Numbered from the stretch's first letter, positions 1-8,828 are shown. The stretch is 64,000 bases of DNA from Methylomonas sp. EFPC3 (GCF_029643245.1 NZ_CP116398.1:496001-560000); one strand, 5' to 3'. Notes: a model not told the origin generated them from the letters alone. Translations and numbers: made by a program.

Positions 1-207
1 TAAATTCTCATGTTTTTATTTTGGTATGTGATTTGCATCACGCTTATCGGCTCGTTGTCGAGCCGGTGACGGCAGGGTACGGCTTAGGCCGATGCAGGGA
101 TGCCGGTACCGCCTGTCCGTGCCGAACAAATTGGAAGATGCAAACTGTGGTATCGCGAAACCGGGGAATTCGCGTGCCGCCGACTAAAAAACATACGAGG
201 AATTTAA

Positions 208-1026
208 ATGAAATTCGCAAAAAAATCCGTTGCCAAACTACTGACCGGCGCGGCTTTGGCGTTAACCGCCAGCCATGCCAGCGCGTTCAGCTTGACCGCG
301 ATGACTGCCAACGGCCAAGTTGCCACCGTGACGCCCGGATCTTCTTACAGCCATAACGATACCGTGGCCGCTAAAGCCTGGGCCGACGGCGGCGGTCCGG
401 CCGGTTCCGGTTGGGGTCATACCTCCGACTGGTACCAATTCCAGGTTACCAGTGCCACCGACGTCAAAATCGTGGTCAGCGCCAATAACGCCAATGCCTT
501 GTTGCACCCCGGCTTTTCAATTTGGTCCGTCAACGGCCCGGTCGACCATTCCAGTGGCGCTCACCGTTACAGCCAGGTCAGCGGCCCGGAAGCGAGCGGC
601 GGCGCCCATAAAAACCAATGGATGAACGGTTTGGGCGCAGGCACGCCGCCGGCTACCTCGACTCACGTCACCGGTTTCGTCGGTTATTCGAACGGTAACA
701 GCAATCCGGCCGACAGCAGCTTCACCAACGGCGCCGGTTATGCGGTCGGCAGCGGCAGCGCCGGTGCCAGCCGCGGTACCACAGGCGGTTTGGACTGGGC
801 GGCCTTGGATCTGGCGAATTTGGCGCCGGGCTACTACATCATGGCCGTCGGCGGCAGTTGCTATACCCAGACCAATTGCGGTACCGCCAACGGTTCCGGC
901 GGCTGGCTGGCAGGGTCTTATAACGTGCAGATCAATGCCGTTCCGGTCCCAGGCGCAGTTTGGCTATTCGGCAGCGCGCTGTTCGGCATGTTGGGCCTGA
1001 AACGACGCCAAGCGCTATCGGCGTAA
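208..1026 (+). CDS. PEP-CTERM-type exported protein
   Basis: This 272-residue protein is secreted and of unknown function. The first ~26 residues are a classic signal peptide: a KFAKKS basic start, a hydrophobic stretch, then ASHASA before the mature part. The body is Gly/Ser/Ala/Asn-rich with few charged residues. The C-terminus has the sorting tail expected of short PEP-CTERM proteins: VPVPGAVWLFGS, a hydrophobic segment, then a basic LKRRQ end. Such tails are recognised and removed by an exosortase in the inner membrane. No exosortase gene lies in this window. A GAGGAA ribosome site ends 5 bases before the ATG. A strong terminator follows, so it is probably a single-gene unit. Confidence 0.75.
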   Translation: MKFAKKSVAKLLTGAALALTASHASAFSLTAMTANGQVATVTPGSSYSHNDTVAAKAWADGGGPAGSGWGHTSDWYQFQVTSATDVKIVVSANNANALLHPGFSIWSVNGPVDHSSGAHRYSQVSGPEASGGAHKNQWMNGLGAGTPPATSTHVTGFVGYSNGNSNPADSSFTNGAGYAVGSGSAGASRGTTGGLDWAALDLANLAPGYYIMAVGGSCYTQTNCGTANGSGGWLAGSYNVQINAVPVPGAVWLFGSALFGMLGLKRRQALSA

Positions 1027-1095
1027 TTCCGTCGTCAATCAACGTTAACGGTCAGACCGCCCAAGGAAGCTCGATTACGGACCAGGACGGTCCGG

Positions 1096-1115
1096 CCCCG
1101 GCAGGGAAGCCGGGG
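1096..1115. repeat. short palindromic hairpin, copy 1
   Basis: CCCCGGC, a 6-base loop AGGGAA, then GCCGGGG. Nearly the same palindrome (same arms, loop AGGGAGC) occurs at 31138-31158, also between genes. It may be a REP-like element or, here, an accessory stem just before the terminator. Confidence 0.4.
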
Positions 1116-1119
1116 TTGG

Positions 1120-1153
1120 CGGCCGGGCCGCACATCCCGGCCGATTTTGTTTG
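1120..1153 (+). terminator. rho-independent terminator
   Basis: CGGCCGGG pairs perfectly with CCCGGCCG around an 8-base loop and is followed by ATTTTGTTTG. It lies ~95 bases past the first PEP-CTERM gene and upstream of the second, so the two genes are likely transcribed separately. Confidence 0.7.
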
Positions 1154-1227
1154 TCCGGCCCTAAGCCTGAACTCCGGTATCGCCGGGGCCGATTCGGGCG
1201 CAACTTAAAGGCCATTCGGAGACTGAA

Positions 1228-1974
1228 ATGATGAAATATACTTTGTCCGCCACCTTGGCGGCGGTTTTGTCGGCGGCCGCGCCGGCGCAAGCCAATACTC
1301 TGGTGGTCGACGGCACCCTGTTCCGCCAAGCGGGCGGCACCACGTTCGACGTTTGGAACATCACTATCCAAACCGCCGGCAGTTTCAGCGTCAATCTGGC
1401 GGCCTACGAGGCCTCACAGAGTAATGTCGCGACCGCCGGCTATGCGACGGCCGATTTGAACGGTGACGGCGAACTGACCTGGTTGGACCCGGACACCCAC
1501 TGGTATCTGGACGACGGTTCTGCGGGCTTGAGCGCAGCCAACCACTTGGCCCGCTGCGACGACATCGCCAATAACTGCGCCACGGTCAGCAACAGTACCA
1601 TCAGTTTGACATCCCGCAGCCAAGAGCAAGGCGCGGCCGACGGCTCCATCCATTTTCGCCGCGATCCCGCCTTCGACATTGCTTTGGCTGCCGGCGCGTA
1701 TCGTTTCGTAATCGCCGACTATCGGCTGACCGATGCCGAAGCCGCCGCAGGCATCAACAGCGGCGACAGCTTCTCGGCGCCCGGCGGTTACGCCAATCCG
1801 ATTTTGGACTACGCCGATTACCGGATTACCTTCAGTTCCGATACGCTGATTTTCGCCCGCAACGGCAACAGCATTACCGTATCGCAAGTACCGCTGCCGG
1901 GCGCGGTCTGGTTGTTCGGCAGCGTCGTCGCCGGTTGGAGTTTGCGCGCACGGCGTAAAGCCTCGACCGTCTGA
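1228..1974 (+). CDS. PEP-CTERM-type exported protein, DVUA0089-like
   Basis: This 248-residue secreted protein has a signal peptide (about residues 1-22, ending APAQA). Its beta-rich body contains an Asp-rich ADLNGDGELTWLDPD stretch that looks like a calcium-binding loop. It ends in VPLPGAVWLFGS, a hydrophobic segment and a basic RARRK end, the exosortase sorting tail. The body resembles bacterial pre-peptidase/DVUA0089-type domains, but I hold that loosely. It shares its tail type with the gene at 208-1026 and probably the same export route, though a terminator separates them. Confidence 0.7.
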   Translation: MMKYTLSATLAAVLSAAAPAQANTLVVDGTLFRQAGGTTFDVWNITIQTAGSFSVNLAAYEASQSNVATAGYATADLNGDGELTWLDPDTHWYLDDGSAGLSAANHLARCDDIANNCATVSNSTISLTSRSQEQGAADGSIHFRRDPAFDIALAAGAYRFVIADYRLTDAEAAAGINSGDSFSAPGGYANPILDYADYRITFSSDTLIFARNGNSITVSQVPLPGAVWLFGSVVAGWSLRARRKASTV

Positions 1975-1998
1975 CCCGGCCGGGCTTGGACCTAGCGG

Positions 1999-2035
1999 AC
2001 GGGAGTGCCGGCTGCGGTGCTCCCGTTTTCGCGTT
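1999..2035 (+). terminator. rho-independent terminator
   Basis: ACGGGAG pairs with CTCCCGT, and the stem continues inward with wobble pairs to a GCTG loop. TTTCGCGTTTT follows. It ends the second PEP-CTERM gene. Confidence 0.75.
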
Positions 2036-2076
2036 TTCCCGTTATGATGCGTGCTGTTTAACCCTAACACCCATCC

Positions 2077-3729
2077 ATGAATTCGAAGCCTTTGACCAAA
2101 CCGGGCCGTAACGAAGCCTGCCCGTGCGGCAGCGGCCGCAAATATAAACACTGCTGCGCGCAGCCGACGGCGGCCCCGGCAGGCGAAACCGGCTTGCAGC
2201 AATTGCTGGAAACCGCACGCTACCATGCCTACCAACGCCGCGATTTCGCGGCGGCGGAGCAATGCTATCGCCAGGTGCTTGAGCTCAAGCCCAATCATGC
2301 CGAGGCCTTGGCCGGCGTGGGCCAGGGCTTGTGCTGGCGCCACCGTTTGGCCGAAGGCAAACGTTATCTGGCTCGCGCCGCCAAAGCCTTGCTGCGGCAG
2401 GCCGATAAAACCGACGGCCGGGTATTGTTGGGATTTGCCGAACAAATGCAAATTTGGGGCGATATGGACTTGGCGCTGCAACTGGCGCGGGCGGCCGCCA
2501 AAGCCATGCCGGACAATGCTTCGGCCCATTACGGGGTAGCGGTTTGCCTGCAGCGCTTGCATCAGACCAACGCGGCGATCGCTGCGCTGGAGAAGGTATT
2601 GAAACTGGTGCCGCACGATGCCGGTTCTCATATCCTGCTGGCGATATTGGAGTTCGACAACAAACACTACGATGCGGCCCGGCAGCGGCTGGAGCGGGTG
2701 GTCGCCGCCGAAACCGATACCCGGCAATTGGCCCGTGCCTGCCTGGAACTGTCCAAGGTCTACGATAAGCAGAAACGCTATGCCGAGGCGTTCGCGATGT
2801 TTGCCAAGGCTGGCGCGTTGCAGCGGCAATTGCCGGAGAACCTAGAGCTCGATGCCGCTTACATTTTTAAAAAAATCGCCTTGTTCAAACAGGGGTACAG
2901 CGACGATTTGCTGAAACGCTGGACGCCGGAACAACTGGCCGACGGCTTGCCGGCGCCGGTGTTTCTGATCGGTTTCCTGCGTTCCGGCACGACCTTGACC
3001 GAACAGGTGCTTGCCGCCCATCCACAGGTATTGACCTCCGACGAAAACCATCTGCTTGAGGAACTGTCCGCCGAACTGGCGGCCATGGCCGGCATCAGCG
3101 ATGACACGCCGGCGGCGTTGGCCCGGATCGGCATAGCACAAGCCAGACAACTGCGCGCCTATTACTGGCAGCGGGTGGCGGAGGAGTTCGGGCCGGAGGC
3201 CTTGCGTAAACGCTTCGTCAACAAGGTGGCGTTGAACAGTATCGAAACCGGCTTGATCAGTTGCCTGTTTCCGGATGCCAAGATTTTGTTTGCGTTGCGC
3301 GACCCGCGCGATGTTTGCCTGAGTTGCGCGATGCAATCCTTCGCCGCGTCGCCGGCCACGGTCAATCTGTTGTCCTGGCAAGGCGTGGCCGAACAGTATG
3401 CGGCGGTGATGGATTTATGGCTGAGCCTGCGCGACCGGATCGCGCCGGCCTGGCTGGAACTGCGCTACGAAGACGTGGTAAACGATTTCGAAGCCAGTTT
3501 CCGCCGCGTATTCGAACTGCTCGGCGTCGACTGGCGGCCCGAAGTCGAGCGTTTTCACGAGCGCACGGCCGGTCGCTACGTGGCGACGCCCAGCTTTGCC
3601 GCGGTGTCGCAACCTTTGTACAACTCGGCACTGGCACGCTGGCGGCCATACCGACAAAACTTCGCCGAGCTGATGCCGCAATTGGCACGGTTTGTCGCTG
3701 CATTCGGCTACGACGAGGCGGACCTTTGA
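2077..3729 (+). CDS. SEC-C / TPR / sulfotransferase fusion protein
   Basis: Three modules are visible in 550 residues. Residues 10-27 form a SEC-C type zinc motif (C15, C17, C26, C27). Residues ~40-270 are repeated helical TPR units (for example CYRQVLELKPNHAEALAGVG). The C-terminal ~260 residues are a sulfotransferase fold: a 5'-PAPS loop FLIGFLRSGTTLTEQ near residue 297 and a RDPRDVCLSC element near 408. TPR-sulfotransferases typically sulfate proteins, glycans or small molecules using PAPS; the acceptor here is unknown. No signal peptide is present, so it is probably cytoplasmic. No clear ribosome site precedes the ATG. The SEC-C head is an unusual addition. Confidence 0.75.
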   Translation: MNSKPLTKPGRNEACPCGSGRKYKHCCAQPTAAPAGETGLQQLLETARYHAYQRRDFAAAEQCYRQVLELKPNHAEALAGVGQGLCWRHRLAEGKRYLARAAKALLRQADKTDGRVLLGFAEQMQIWGDMDLALQLARAAAKAMPDNASAHYGVAVCLQRLHQTNAAIAALEKVLKLVPHDAGSHILLAILEFDNKHYDAARQRLERVVAAETDTRQLARACLELSKVYDKQKRYAEAFAMFAKAGALQRQLPENLELDAAYIFKKIALFKQGYSDDLLKRWTPEQLADGLPAPVFLIGFLRSGTTLTEQVLAAHPQVLTSDENHLLEELSAELAAMAGISDDTPAALARIGIAQARQLRAYYWQRVAEEFGPEALRKRFVNKVALNSIETGLISCLFPDAKILFALRDPRDVCLSCAMQSFAASPATVNLLSWQGVAEQYAAVMDLWLSLRDRIAPAWLELRYEDVVNDFEASFRRVFELLGVDWRPEVERFHERTAGRYVATPSFAAVSQPLYNSALARWRPYRQNFAELMPQLARFVAAFGYDEADL

Positions 3730-3836
3730 CGGCCGGCCGCTCATAGCGTAGGGGCCGCAGAGCCGGAGCGGTATATTGTCGCCAGGCGTTTGCCGCCGAT
3801 TTGGTTCGGATTTCGGAACAGTTGCTAAAATGAAGC

Positions 3837-4802
3837 ATGACCGTTCCGCAACCGATGGCGCCTGCCGATTTGAAACCGATTCTGACCGTATCCAGCCTGT
3901 TGTTGTTGGCCATAGCCGTATTGTCGCTGTTTGCCGGCGAAAGCTGGTTGGCGTTGCTGGATAGCGCGCATTGGACGGTCAGTGCCGGTGCGGCCTGGGT
4001 TATCGCCTGGCAGGGGACGCTACATGGCGACGCCGGACAGTATTGGTATCGCCGCTGGTTTTGTTACGGTACCGGCCTGTATTTTGTCGGCCAATGCTGT
4101 TGGAATCTGCAAGAACTGTTTTACTGGAATCCGTTTCCGGCGCCATCGGATGTGTTTTATCTGCTGATGGGGCCGTGTTTCACCTGCGGCCTGCTAAAAG
4201 CGCTGCGCCGTCGTGTTTCTTCAGCCCGGTTACGGGCCGTCAAGCTCGATACCCTGGCGATGACTATCGCGCTGTTGGGTTTCATTTTGGCCTTGTATTT
4301 GCCGAACGCCGCAGACGCCAGCGCTTTGGAGTTGGCCGTGTTGGTTGCGTATCCGCTCAGTTTGCTTAGTGCGGCCAGTGTGGCGTCGCTGGCGTTGCCG
4401 TTTTTGGCGCTGGAGCTGACGTGGGCCAGTGGTCTGCTACCGGCTGCCTTGTTGGTGGAAGGCTGCGTTTGGATGCAATGGAATCTGCAAGCGCTGACCG
4501 GGACCAACCAGGGCGCGTCGATATTGAATTGGGGATTCTCGATAGCCGGGTTGCTGGTCGGTGTCGGTGCTTATCTCTGGCAGGCCGAGCGCCGGCGTAC
4601 CGCCCCTGTCAGGACGTACCGCGCCGTTTTGCGCGCCATCCCTGTCGCGGCATTGCTGGTGAGCATGGCGACGCTAGTGCTGATTTGGTTGAGCGCGCAG
4701 CCGAAAACGGCGGAGATGCTTATTGCGGCCGGGGCCGGCGGTTCGGTGTTGCTGTTGTCGGCGTTGCGCCACAGCTTGCTGTCGAAAGAAAGCGGCAAGT
4801 AA
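3837..4802 (+). CDS. orphan polytopic membrane protein
   Basis: This 321-residue protein has about ten hydrophobic segments (first near residues 16-34, last near 290-313) and a Lys/Ser-rich end. It carries Trp/Cys/Tyr-rich stretches such as YFVGQCCWNLQELFYW. The layout is like the membrane sensor halves found at the N-terminus of GGDEF/EAL or histidine kinase proteins, but no signalling domain follows. No enzyme motif is recognised and the function is unknown. It lies between the sulfotransferase and the metzincin gene, with its own downstream hairpin. Confidence 0.55.
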   Translation: MTVPQPMAPADLKPILTVSSLLLLAIAVLSLFAGESWLALLDSAHWTVSAGAAWVIAWQGTLHGDAGQYWYRRWFCYGTGLYFVGQCCWNLQELFYWNPFPAPSDVFYLLMGPCFTCGLLKALRRRVSSARLRAVKLDTLAMTIALLGFILALYLPNAADASALELAVLVAYPLSLLSAASVASLALPFLALELTWASGLLPAALLVEGCVWMQWNLQALTGTNQGASILNWGFSIAGLLVGVGAYLWQAERRRTAPVRTYRAVLRAIPVAALLVSMATLVLIWLSAQPKTAEMLIAAGAGGSVLLLSALRHSLLSKESGK

Positions 4803-4805
4803 ACC

Positions 4806-4835
4806 CAGCCCGAGCGGGCAAGGGCTCGGGGGCTG
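4806..4835 (+). terminator. hairpin, possible terminator
   Basis: CAGCCCGAGC and GCTCGGGGGCTG pair with a small bulge around an 8-base loop. It lies 4 bases past the stop of the membrane protein gene. The following sequence is GAAAATTGAG, so a U-tract is lacking. Confidence 0.4.
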
Positions 4836-4914
4836 AAAATTGAGTTAAGCAGCCTCCGCTGTTTGGTTGGCGAGGGGATGCAATTTTAATCTTCCTCCCA
4901 ACGCTAAAGCTCGG

Positions 4915-4945
4915 TTGACAGGGCTATACTGTTCTGGCGTATTTA
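4915..4945 (+). promoter_or_regulatory. possible sigma70 promoter for the metzincin gene
   Basis: A perfect TTGACA (4915-4920) is followed 19 bases later by TATTTA (4940-4945), 19 bases before the ATG. The spacing is long and the -10 is imperfect. Confidence 0.35.
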
Positions 4946-4964
4946 TTGACCTCGGGAGCGGCGT

Positions 4965-7265
4965 ATGAACAAGCAAATATTCCTCACTTCGTTGGCGTTG
5001 ACGGTTTTGGCGGCAGGATGCGCGACGGAACCCGAAAAAAATGTCTCCAGTACGGACGATTTAACCACAACCATGCCTAGTCCGGGGGCGGGTACGGTTG
5101 GCGAACCCTTGTATTTCTCTTCCAGGGAGGATGCCGAAGCAGCCTTGAGCGGCTACAACTACGGCTTAAAAGCCTTGCCTGACGGCCGGGTGCAGGCCTT
5201 CGTTTCCGGTCTGAACGATTCCGGCGCCGACAATCCGATCACGCTGGCACAGAGCGCCACCGCGGTACCTGCGGATTCGGCAGCGGTCGGCGCTGACGGC
5301 GGCGAAACGCCGTTTCCGCAAATCCGGCTGGCGGAAAAGAAAAACGGTAAGGCCGCAATCGAGGCTTTGGGCGACAAGCTGGAAGCGGTCGCCCGAGCTT
5401 ACGACATGTCGGCCGAACGCCTGGCCGAAATTTTAGCCACCGATTCGACCGCCTGGATCGACGAGGGCGGTCGCTTGCTTTACATCGATGCGTTACCGCC
5501 GGGCGAGAGCGATGGGCAGGAGGCGACCGCTACCGCGCCGGCCCAAGCTGGAAGCGGCGGCATGAGCGTTGCTTCCAGCACCGATGCCTTTGCCTTGCAC
5601 AGCAAGCCTGGCGCCAACCGTCTGATTTATCTGGATTTCAACGGCCATGTGGCTACGGCTACGGCATGGAATTCCGGGACTTTGACGGCCCCGGCCTACG
5701 ACATCGACGGCAATCCGGCGGCTTTTAGCGCCACCGAATTGAGCAATATCAAACAAATCTGGCAACGGGTGGCCGAAGACTACGCGCCGTTCGATGTCGA
5801 TGTGACCACGGAAGAGCCGAGTGCGGATAAATTGTTCCGGACCGCGGCCGACGACGGCCAGTACGGCACGCGGGCCGTGATCACCCGGTCGATGCCGCAA
5901 CTGTGCAACCAGGCTTGCGGCGGCGTGGCTTACGTCAACGTCTATTCCTACTATTCGGCCAGCAAGCCGGACCGTTATCAGCCGGCCTGGGTGTTTCTGG
6001 ACAAATTGGGCAACGGCTTTCCGAAATACGTCGCTGAAGCGGTATCGCACGAAGTCGGCCACAATTTGAATCTGACCCATGACGGCAATGCCTCGACCAC
6101 TTACTACTCCGGTCACGGCAGCGGCGTCACCGGTTGGGGGCCGATCATGGGGGTCGGCTATTACAAATCGGTCACGCAATGGAGCAAAGGCGAATACCCC
6201 GGCGCCAACAACCTGCAGGACGATATTACGGTGATTCACGCTGCCGGTACCCCGCTCAGAGTCGACGACTATGCCAACAATGCGGCTGGCGCCGGACCTA
6301 TCGCCGGTGACTCCAGTGCCGTAGACCAAAGCGGCATCATCGAACGCAGCAGCGACGTCGACGTGTTTGCCTTCAATACCGGCGGCGGCGGGGTGCAATT
6401 CAATGCCAGCCCGGACCCGGTGTCGCAAAATTTGGATATTCAATTGAAGCTGTTGGACGCCAAAGGCGGAACCGTTATCCAAGCCAGTCCGGCAGACAGT
6501 TTGTCGGCTAGTGTCGCTGCGGTGCTGAACCCCGGGCAATATTATCTGCAAATCGAAGGCGTCGGCTTCGGCGACTTGACCACCGGCTACAGCGATTACG
6601 GCAGCCTGGGACGCTACCAGATCAGCGGCAGCTACCCCAAAGCCGTCGAGGCGCAGGCGCCGACGGCAATCATCAGCGCGTTGCCGAACCAAGGCTATGC
6701 GCCGTTGAGTGTCGAATTTAACGGGTCCGGTTCCAGCGACCGCGACGGTAGCATCACCGGTTACGAATGGAATTTCGGCGACGGCAGCGGGGTGAGCCGC
6801 TCAGCCACGGTCACCCATAGCTACAACACGCCGGGAACTTATACTGCAACCTTGACGGTGACCGACAACAGCGGTTTGAAGAACAGCGCCAGCGTCAGTC
6901 TGCAAGCTCAGCAAAGTCCGGTAACGAACAGTATGAAAGTGGCATCGACCCGGATTCTGCGTCGGACTCTTGCCGGCGGCAAGGCGCAGTGTGTGGCGAA
7001 CGTAACGTTGAAATACCTGAACTCGACGGTTTCCGGTGCGGCGATTTACGGCGTTTGGAGCGGTGGTTTGACCGCCGGTGCCAGCAAAACCCTGCTCGCC
7101 ACCTCCGCGATCGGCTTTACCGGCAGCACCGGCCAAGCCACCATCACAAGTCCGACGTTTGCCAGTTCCGCCAAAGGCAGCTGCGCTTTTAGCGTCAACA
7201 GTGCGTTTAAAACCGGCTATCTGTACGATGGCGGCGGCTCCGTCACCGGTAGCTTTTCCTGGTAG
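4965..7265 (+). CDS. secreted metzincin-type metalloprotease lipoprotein with PKD domain
   Basis: This 766-residue protein has a lipoprotein signal peptide ending LAAGC (lipidated Cys19). A ~180-residue propeptide-like region precedes the catalytic part. The zinc motif HEVGHNLNLTHD (H362, E363, H366, third ligand H372) is followed by a Met-turn-like PIMGVGY. This resembles gametolysin/M11 metzincins, except that the usual Gly before the third ligand is replaced. A pre-peptidase-like domain follows, then a PKD domain (~564-648, with YEWNFGDGS) and a ~100-residue beta-rich end. The probable role is outer-membrane or extracellular proteolysis. The start is supported by GGGAG upstream. It stands alone and converges with the next gene. 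Confidence 0.8.
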   Translation: MNKQIFLTSLALTVLAAGCATEPEKNVSSTDDLTTTMPSPGAGTVGEPLYFSSREDAEAALSGYNYGLKALPDGRVQAFVSGLNDSGADNPITLAQSATAVPADSAAVGADGGETPFPQIRLAEKKNGKAAIEALGDKLEAVARAYDMSAERLAEILATDSTAWIDEGGRLLYIDALPPGESDGQEATATAPAQAGSGGMSVASSTDAFALHSKPGANRLIYLDFNGHVATATAWNSGTLTAPAYDIDGNPAAFSATELSNIKQIWQRVAEDYAPFDVDVTTEEPSADKLFRTAADDGQYGTRAVITRSMPQLCNQACGGVAYVNVYSYYSASKPDRYQPAWVFLDKLGNGFPKYVAEAVSHEVGHNLNLTHDGNASTTYYSGHGSGVTGWGPIMGVGYYKSVTQWSKGEYPGANNLQDDITVIHAAGTPLRVDDYANNAAGAGPIAGDSSAVDQSGIIERSSDVDVFAFNTGGGGVQFNASPDPVSQNLDIQLKLLDAKGGTVIQASPADSLSASVAAVLNPGQYYLQIEGVGFGDLTTGYSDYGSLGRYQISGSYPKAVEAQAPTAIISALPNQGYAPLSVEFNGSGSSDRDGSITGYEWNFGDGSGVSRSATVTHSYNTPGTYTATLTVTDNSGLKNSASVSLQAQQSPVTNSMKVASTRILRRTLAGGKAQCVANVTLKYLNSTVSGAAIYGVWSGGLTAGASKTLLATSAIGFTGSTGQATITSPTFASSAKGSCAFSVNSAFKTGYLYDGGGSVTGSFSW

Positions 7266-7277
7266 GGGACGGTTTTC

Positions 7278-7301
7278 GATGGGGGCGGAAGCGTCCCCAT
7301 C
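7278..7301. terminator. hairpin between convergent genes
   Basis: GATGGGGGCG pairs with CGTCCCCATC (one wobble) around a GAAG loop. It lies between convergent genes and could serve both, but neither side has a good U-tract. Confidence 0.4.
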
Positions 7302-7334
7302 ACCGCCGCAAATTGCCGGATCGCCAGTGGCGAT

Positions 7335-7751
7335 TCAGTTAATGGCGTAACGGGGTTTCTCGGCCAGCGCTTCGCTCAAAGCCAGATGCTCCGCCGCATC
7401 GAACAAGATTTGCTGTTCGCGGAAAAATTCGGCACCGGCGTCGATCGCGTCCTGCATCACGGCAATGACGTAGCGTTCCGCGTGCGCCGAGCCTATCATG
7501 TTGTCCGGCACCGCCGCTTCGAGTTGCAAGCTCTGCCCGGTCTGGTCGAAGCCGCGGATGCGCAGGCCGGCGAACGCCGCGCGCTCCTGGCTGCCGGGTA
7601 GCATAAATACGATATCGAGGGCCGGCGAACGTTTTTGCACCGGCAATTGCCGGTAGCCGGCCAAAGCGATTGCAATCTTGGTGATGGCTTGGCTGATGGC
7701 GCTGTCTTCCAACGCCCGGTCCGGCGTCATCGAAGCGATAAATAGACTCAT
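7335..7751 (-). CDS. uncharacterised small protein
   Basis: This 138-residue soluble protein has no signal peptide or membrane segment. I do not recognise the family. The start is set at the MSLFIASM methionine because AGGAG lies 8 bases upstream; an in-frame codon six residues earlier has no such site. The protein is mixed alpha/beta by eye (ALDIVFMLPGSQERAAFAGL), with a helical end (AEHLALSEALAEK). It is downstream of, but 229 bases from, the YeeE/YedE pair on the same strand, so co-transcription is possible but not shown. Confidence 0.5.
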   Translation of the reverse strand: MSLFIASMTPDRALEDSAISQAITKIAIALAGYRQLPVQKRSPALDIVFMLPGSQERAAFAGLRIRGFDQTGQSLQLEAAVPDNMIGSAHAERYVIAVMQDAIDAGAEFFREQQILFDAAEHLALSEALAEKPRYAIN

Positions 7752-7885
7752 CGTAATTCTCCTGGGCAAGTGTTTGCTTAACGTGCAGCAAAATCGGTTC
7801 CAGAATTTGCGGTCCGCTGCCAGCGTCCGGAAATAACAGCCGAAGGCCCGCTAGTCGCGGTCTCAGCCGAGGCCGTACCGGTTAG

Positions 7886-7906
7886 CCGGCGCCGATCAGG
7901 CGCCGG
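7886..7906. repeat. inverted repeat between genes
   Basis: CCGGCGCC, GATCA, GGCGCCGG: a perfect 8-base dyad in the 229-base gap downstream of the YeeE/YedE pair. No U-tract on either strand. It may stabilise or end the minus-strand transcript. Confidence 0.35.
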
Positions 7907-7980
7907 ATCGGCGTGGATTGTTGTGGTAAAGCGGACAAAATGCGGCGAGACTGGACGGCAAAGCTGCAAGCCGCTTCCGG

Positions 7981-8397
7981 TCAATTGCTGCGGTGTAAGC
8001 GTTTGAACAGGTAGAAGCCGGCAAACATGGCCGCAACAAAGACATAGTTTCCGGCCAGCCCTGCGGTGAGACCGACCAATGCCGGTCCCGGACAAAAGCC
8101 GGAGATGCCCCAGCCCACGCCGAATATCGCTGCGCCGCAGACCAAGCGCGCGTCGATCGCTGCCGGCGCCGCACCGGTGTCTTGTTCGTGGTCGGCGGCT
8201 TCGGTATTGCGGTGCAGCCAATGCCGGGCTCCGCCCAAGGTCGCCAGCGCGCTGGCCATGACCAGCGCCAAACTTGGGTCCCAGGCTCCGGCCACATCCA
8301 GAAAGGCCAAAACGTTGGCCGGATTACTCATGCCGGCAACCACCAGACCGATGCCGAACAGCAGGCCGTAGCCGAAGAGTATCACTCCGTGTTTCAT
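7981..8397 (-). CDS. YeeE/YedE family sulfur transporter, second half (DUF6691-like)
   Basis: This 138-residue membrane protein has about four hydrophobic segments and the conserved GFCPGPALVG motif. YeeE/YedE proteins move reduced sulfur species such as thiosulfate across the inner membrane through conserved Cys residues. The family occurs either as one long chain or, as here, as two half-size genes. The start is taken at MKHGVILFGYG, eight residues inside the longest frame. It follows its partner (stop at 8412) by 14 bases, so the two are one operon. Its His/Asp-rich loop (HRNTEAADHEQD) probably faces the cytoplasm. Confidence 0.75.
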   Translation of the reverse strand: MKHGVILFGYGLLFGIGLVVAGMSNPANVLAFLDVAGAWDPSLALVMASALATLGGARHWLHRNTEAADHEQDTGAAPAAIDARLVCGAAIFGVGWGISGFCPGPALVGLTAGLAGNYVFVAAMFAGFYLFKRLHRSN

Positions 8398-8411
8398 GAC
8401 GTTTCCCTCTC

Positions 8412-8828
8412 TCAAAGCCAATGACGGGTCAGGAAGACCGTGATGCCGGCGCTAAACATAAAAATCAGCGTAGCCACGATAGAACGGGGCGACAGGCGGG
8501 CGATACCGCACACGCCGTGCCCGCTGGTACAGCCGCCGCCGAGGCGGGAACCGTAACCGACCAATAGTCCGGCCAGCGCCAGAAGCGTAGGCGACGCCTG
8601 CAATTCCGTGACCGGGTCGGCGCCGGCCAATTTCGCGAGCGGCGCGCTGGCGACCAGACCGGCCAGAAACCAGATGCGCCAGACGTTGCCCTTCGGCCAA
8701 GGCGGCAACAGACCGGCAGCGATACCGGAAATACCGGCGGTATGTTTGTAGGTAAACAACAGTAAGGCCGCGGAGGCGCCGATTAAAACGCCGCCGAGAA
8801 CGGCGGCGAGCGCAGATGAGTAATCCAT
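8412..8828 (-). CDS. YeeE/YedE family sulfur transporter, first half
   Basis: This 138-residue membrane protein has about four transmembrane segments and the signature [12 protein letters not shown] (C100, C107) of the YeeE/YedE (DUF395) family. These cysteines are thought to handle persulfide or thiosulfate sulfur. It is the first gene of a two-gene minus-strand operon with the complementary half at 7981-8397. In some relatives an ArsR/BigR-type sulfide sensor or a persulfide dioxygenase sits next door; none is seen here. cysB, 5.5 kb away, is the nearest sulfur regulator. Confidence 0.8.
   Translation of the reverse strand: MDYSSALAAVLGGVLIGASAALLLFTYKHTAGISGIAAGLLPPWPKGNVWRIWFLAGLVASAPLAKLAGADPVTELQASPTLLALAGLLVGYGSRLGGGCTSGHGVCGIARLSPRSIVATLIFMFSAGITVFLTRHWL

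Noticed and set aside
1..207. Coding region at the left edge
   Set aside because: The open frame from 21 has no ribosome site and runs into the clear PEP-CTERM gene in another frame; these 207 bases look like its promoter and leader.
1414..2829. 471-codon minus-strand open frame across the PEP-CTERM and sulfotransferase genes
   Set aside because: It crosses a terminator and the start of a well-supported gene; its composition is shadow-like.
5493..6692. 399-codon minus-strand open frame opposite the metzincin gene
   Set aside because: The plus-strand zinc motif and domains are clear; no motif on the other strand.
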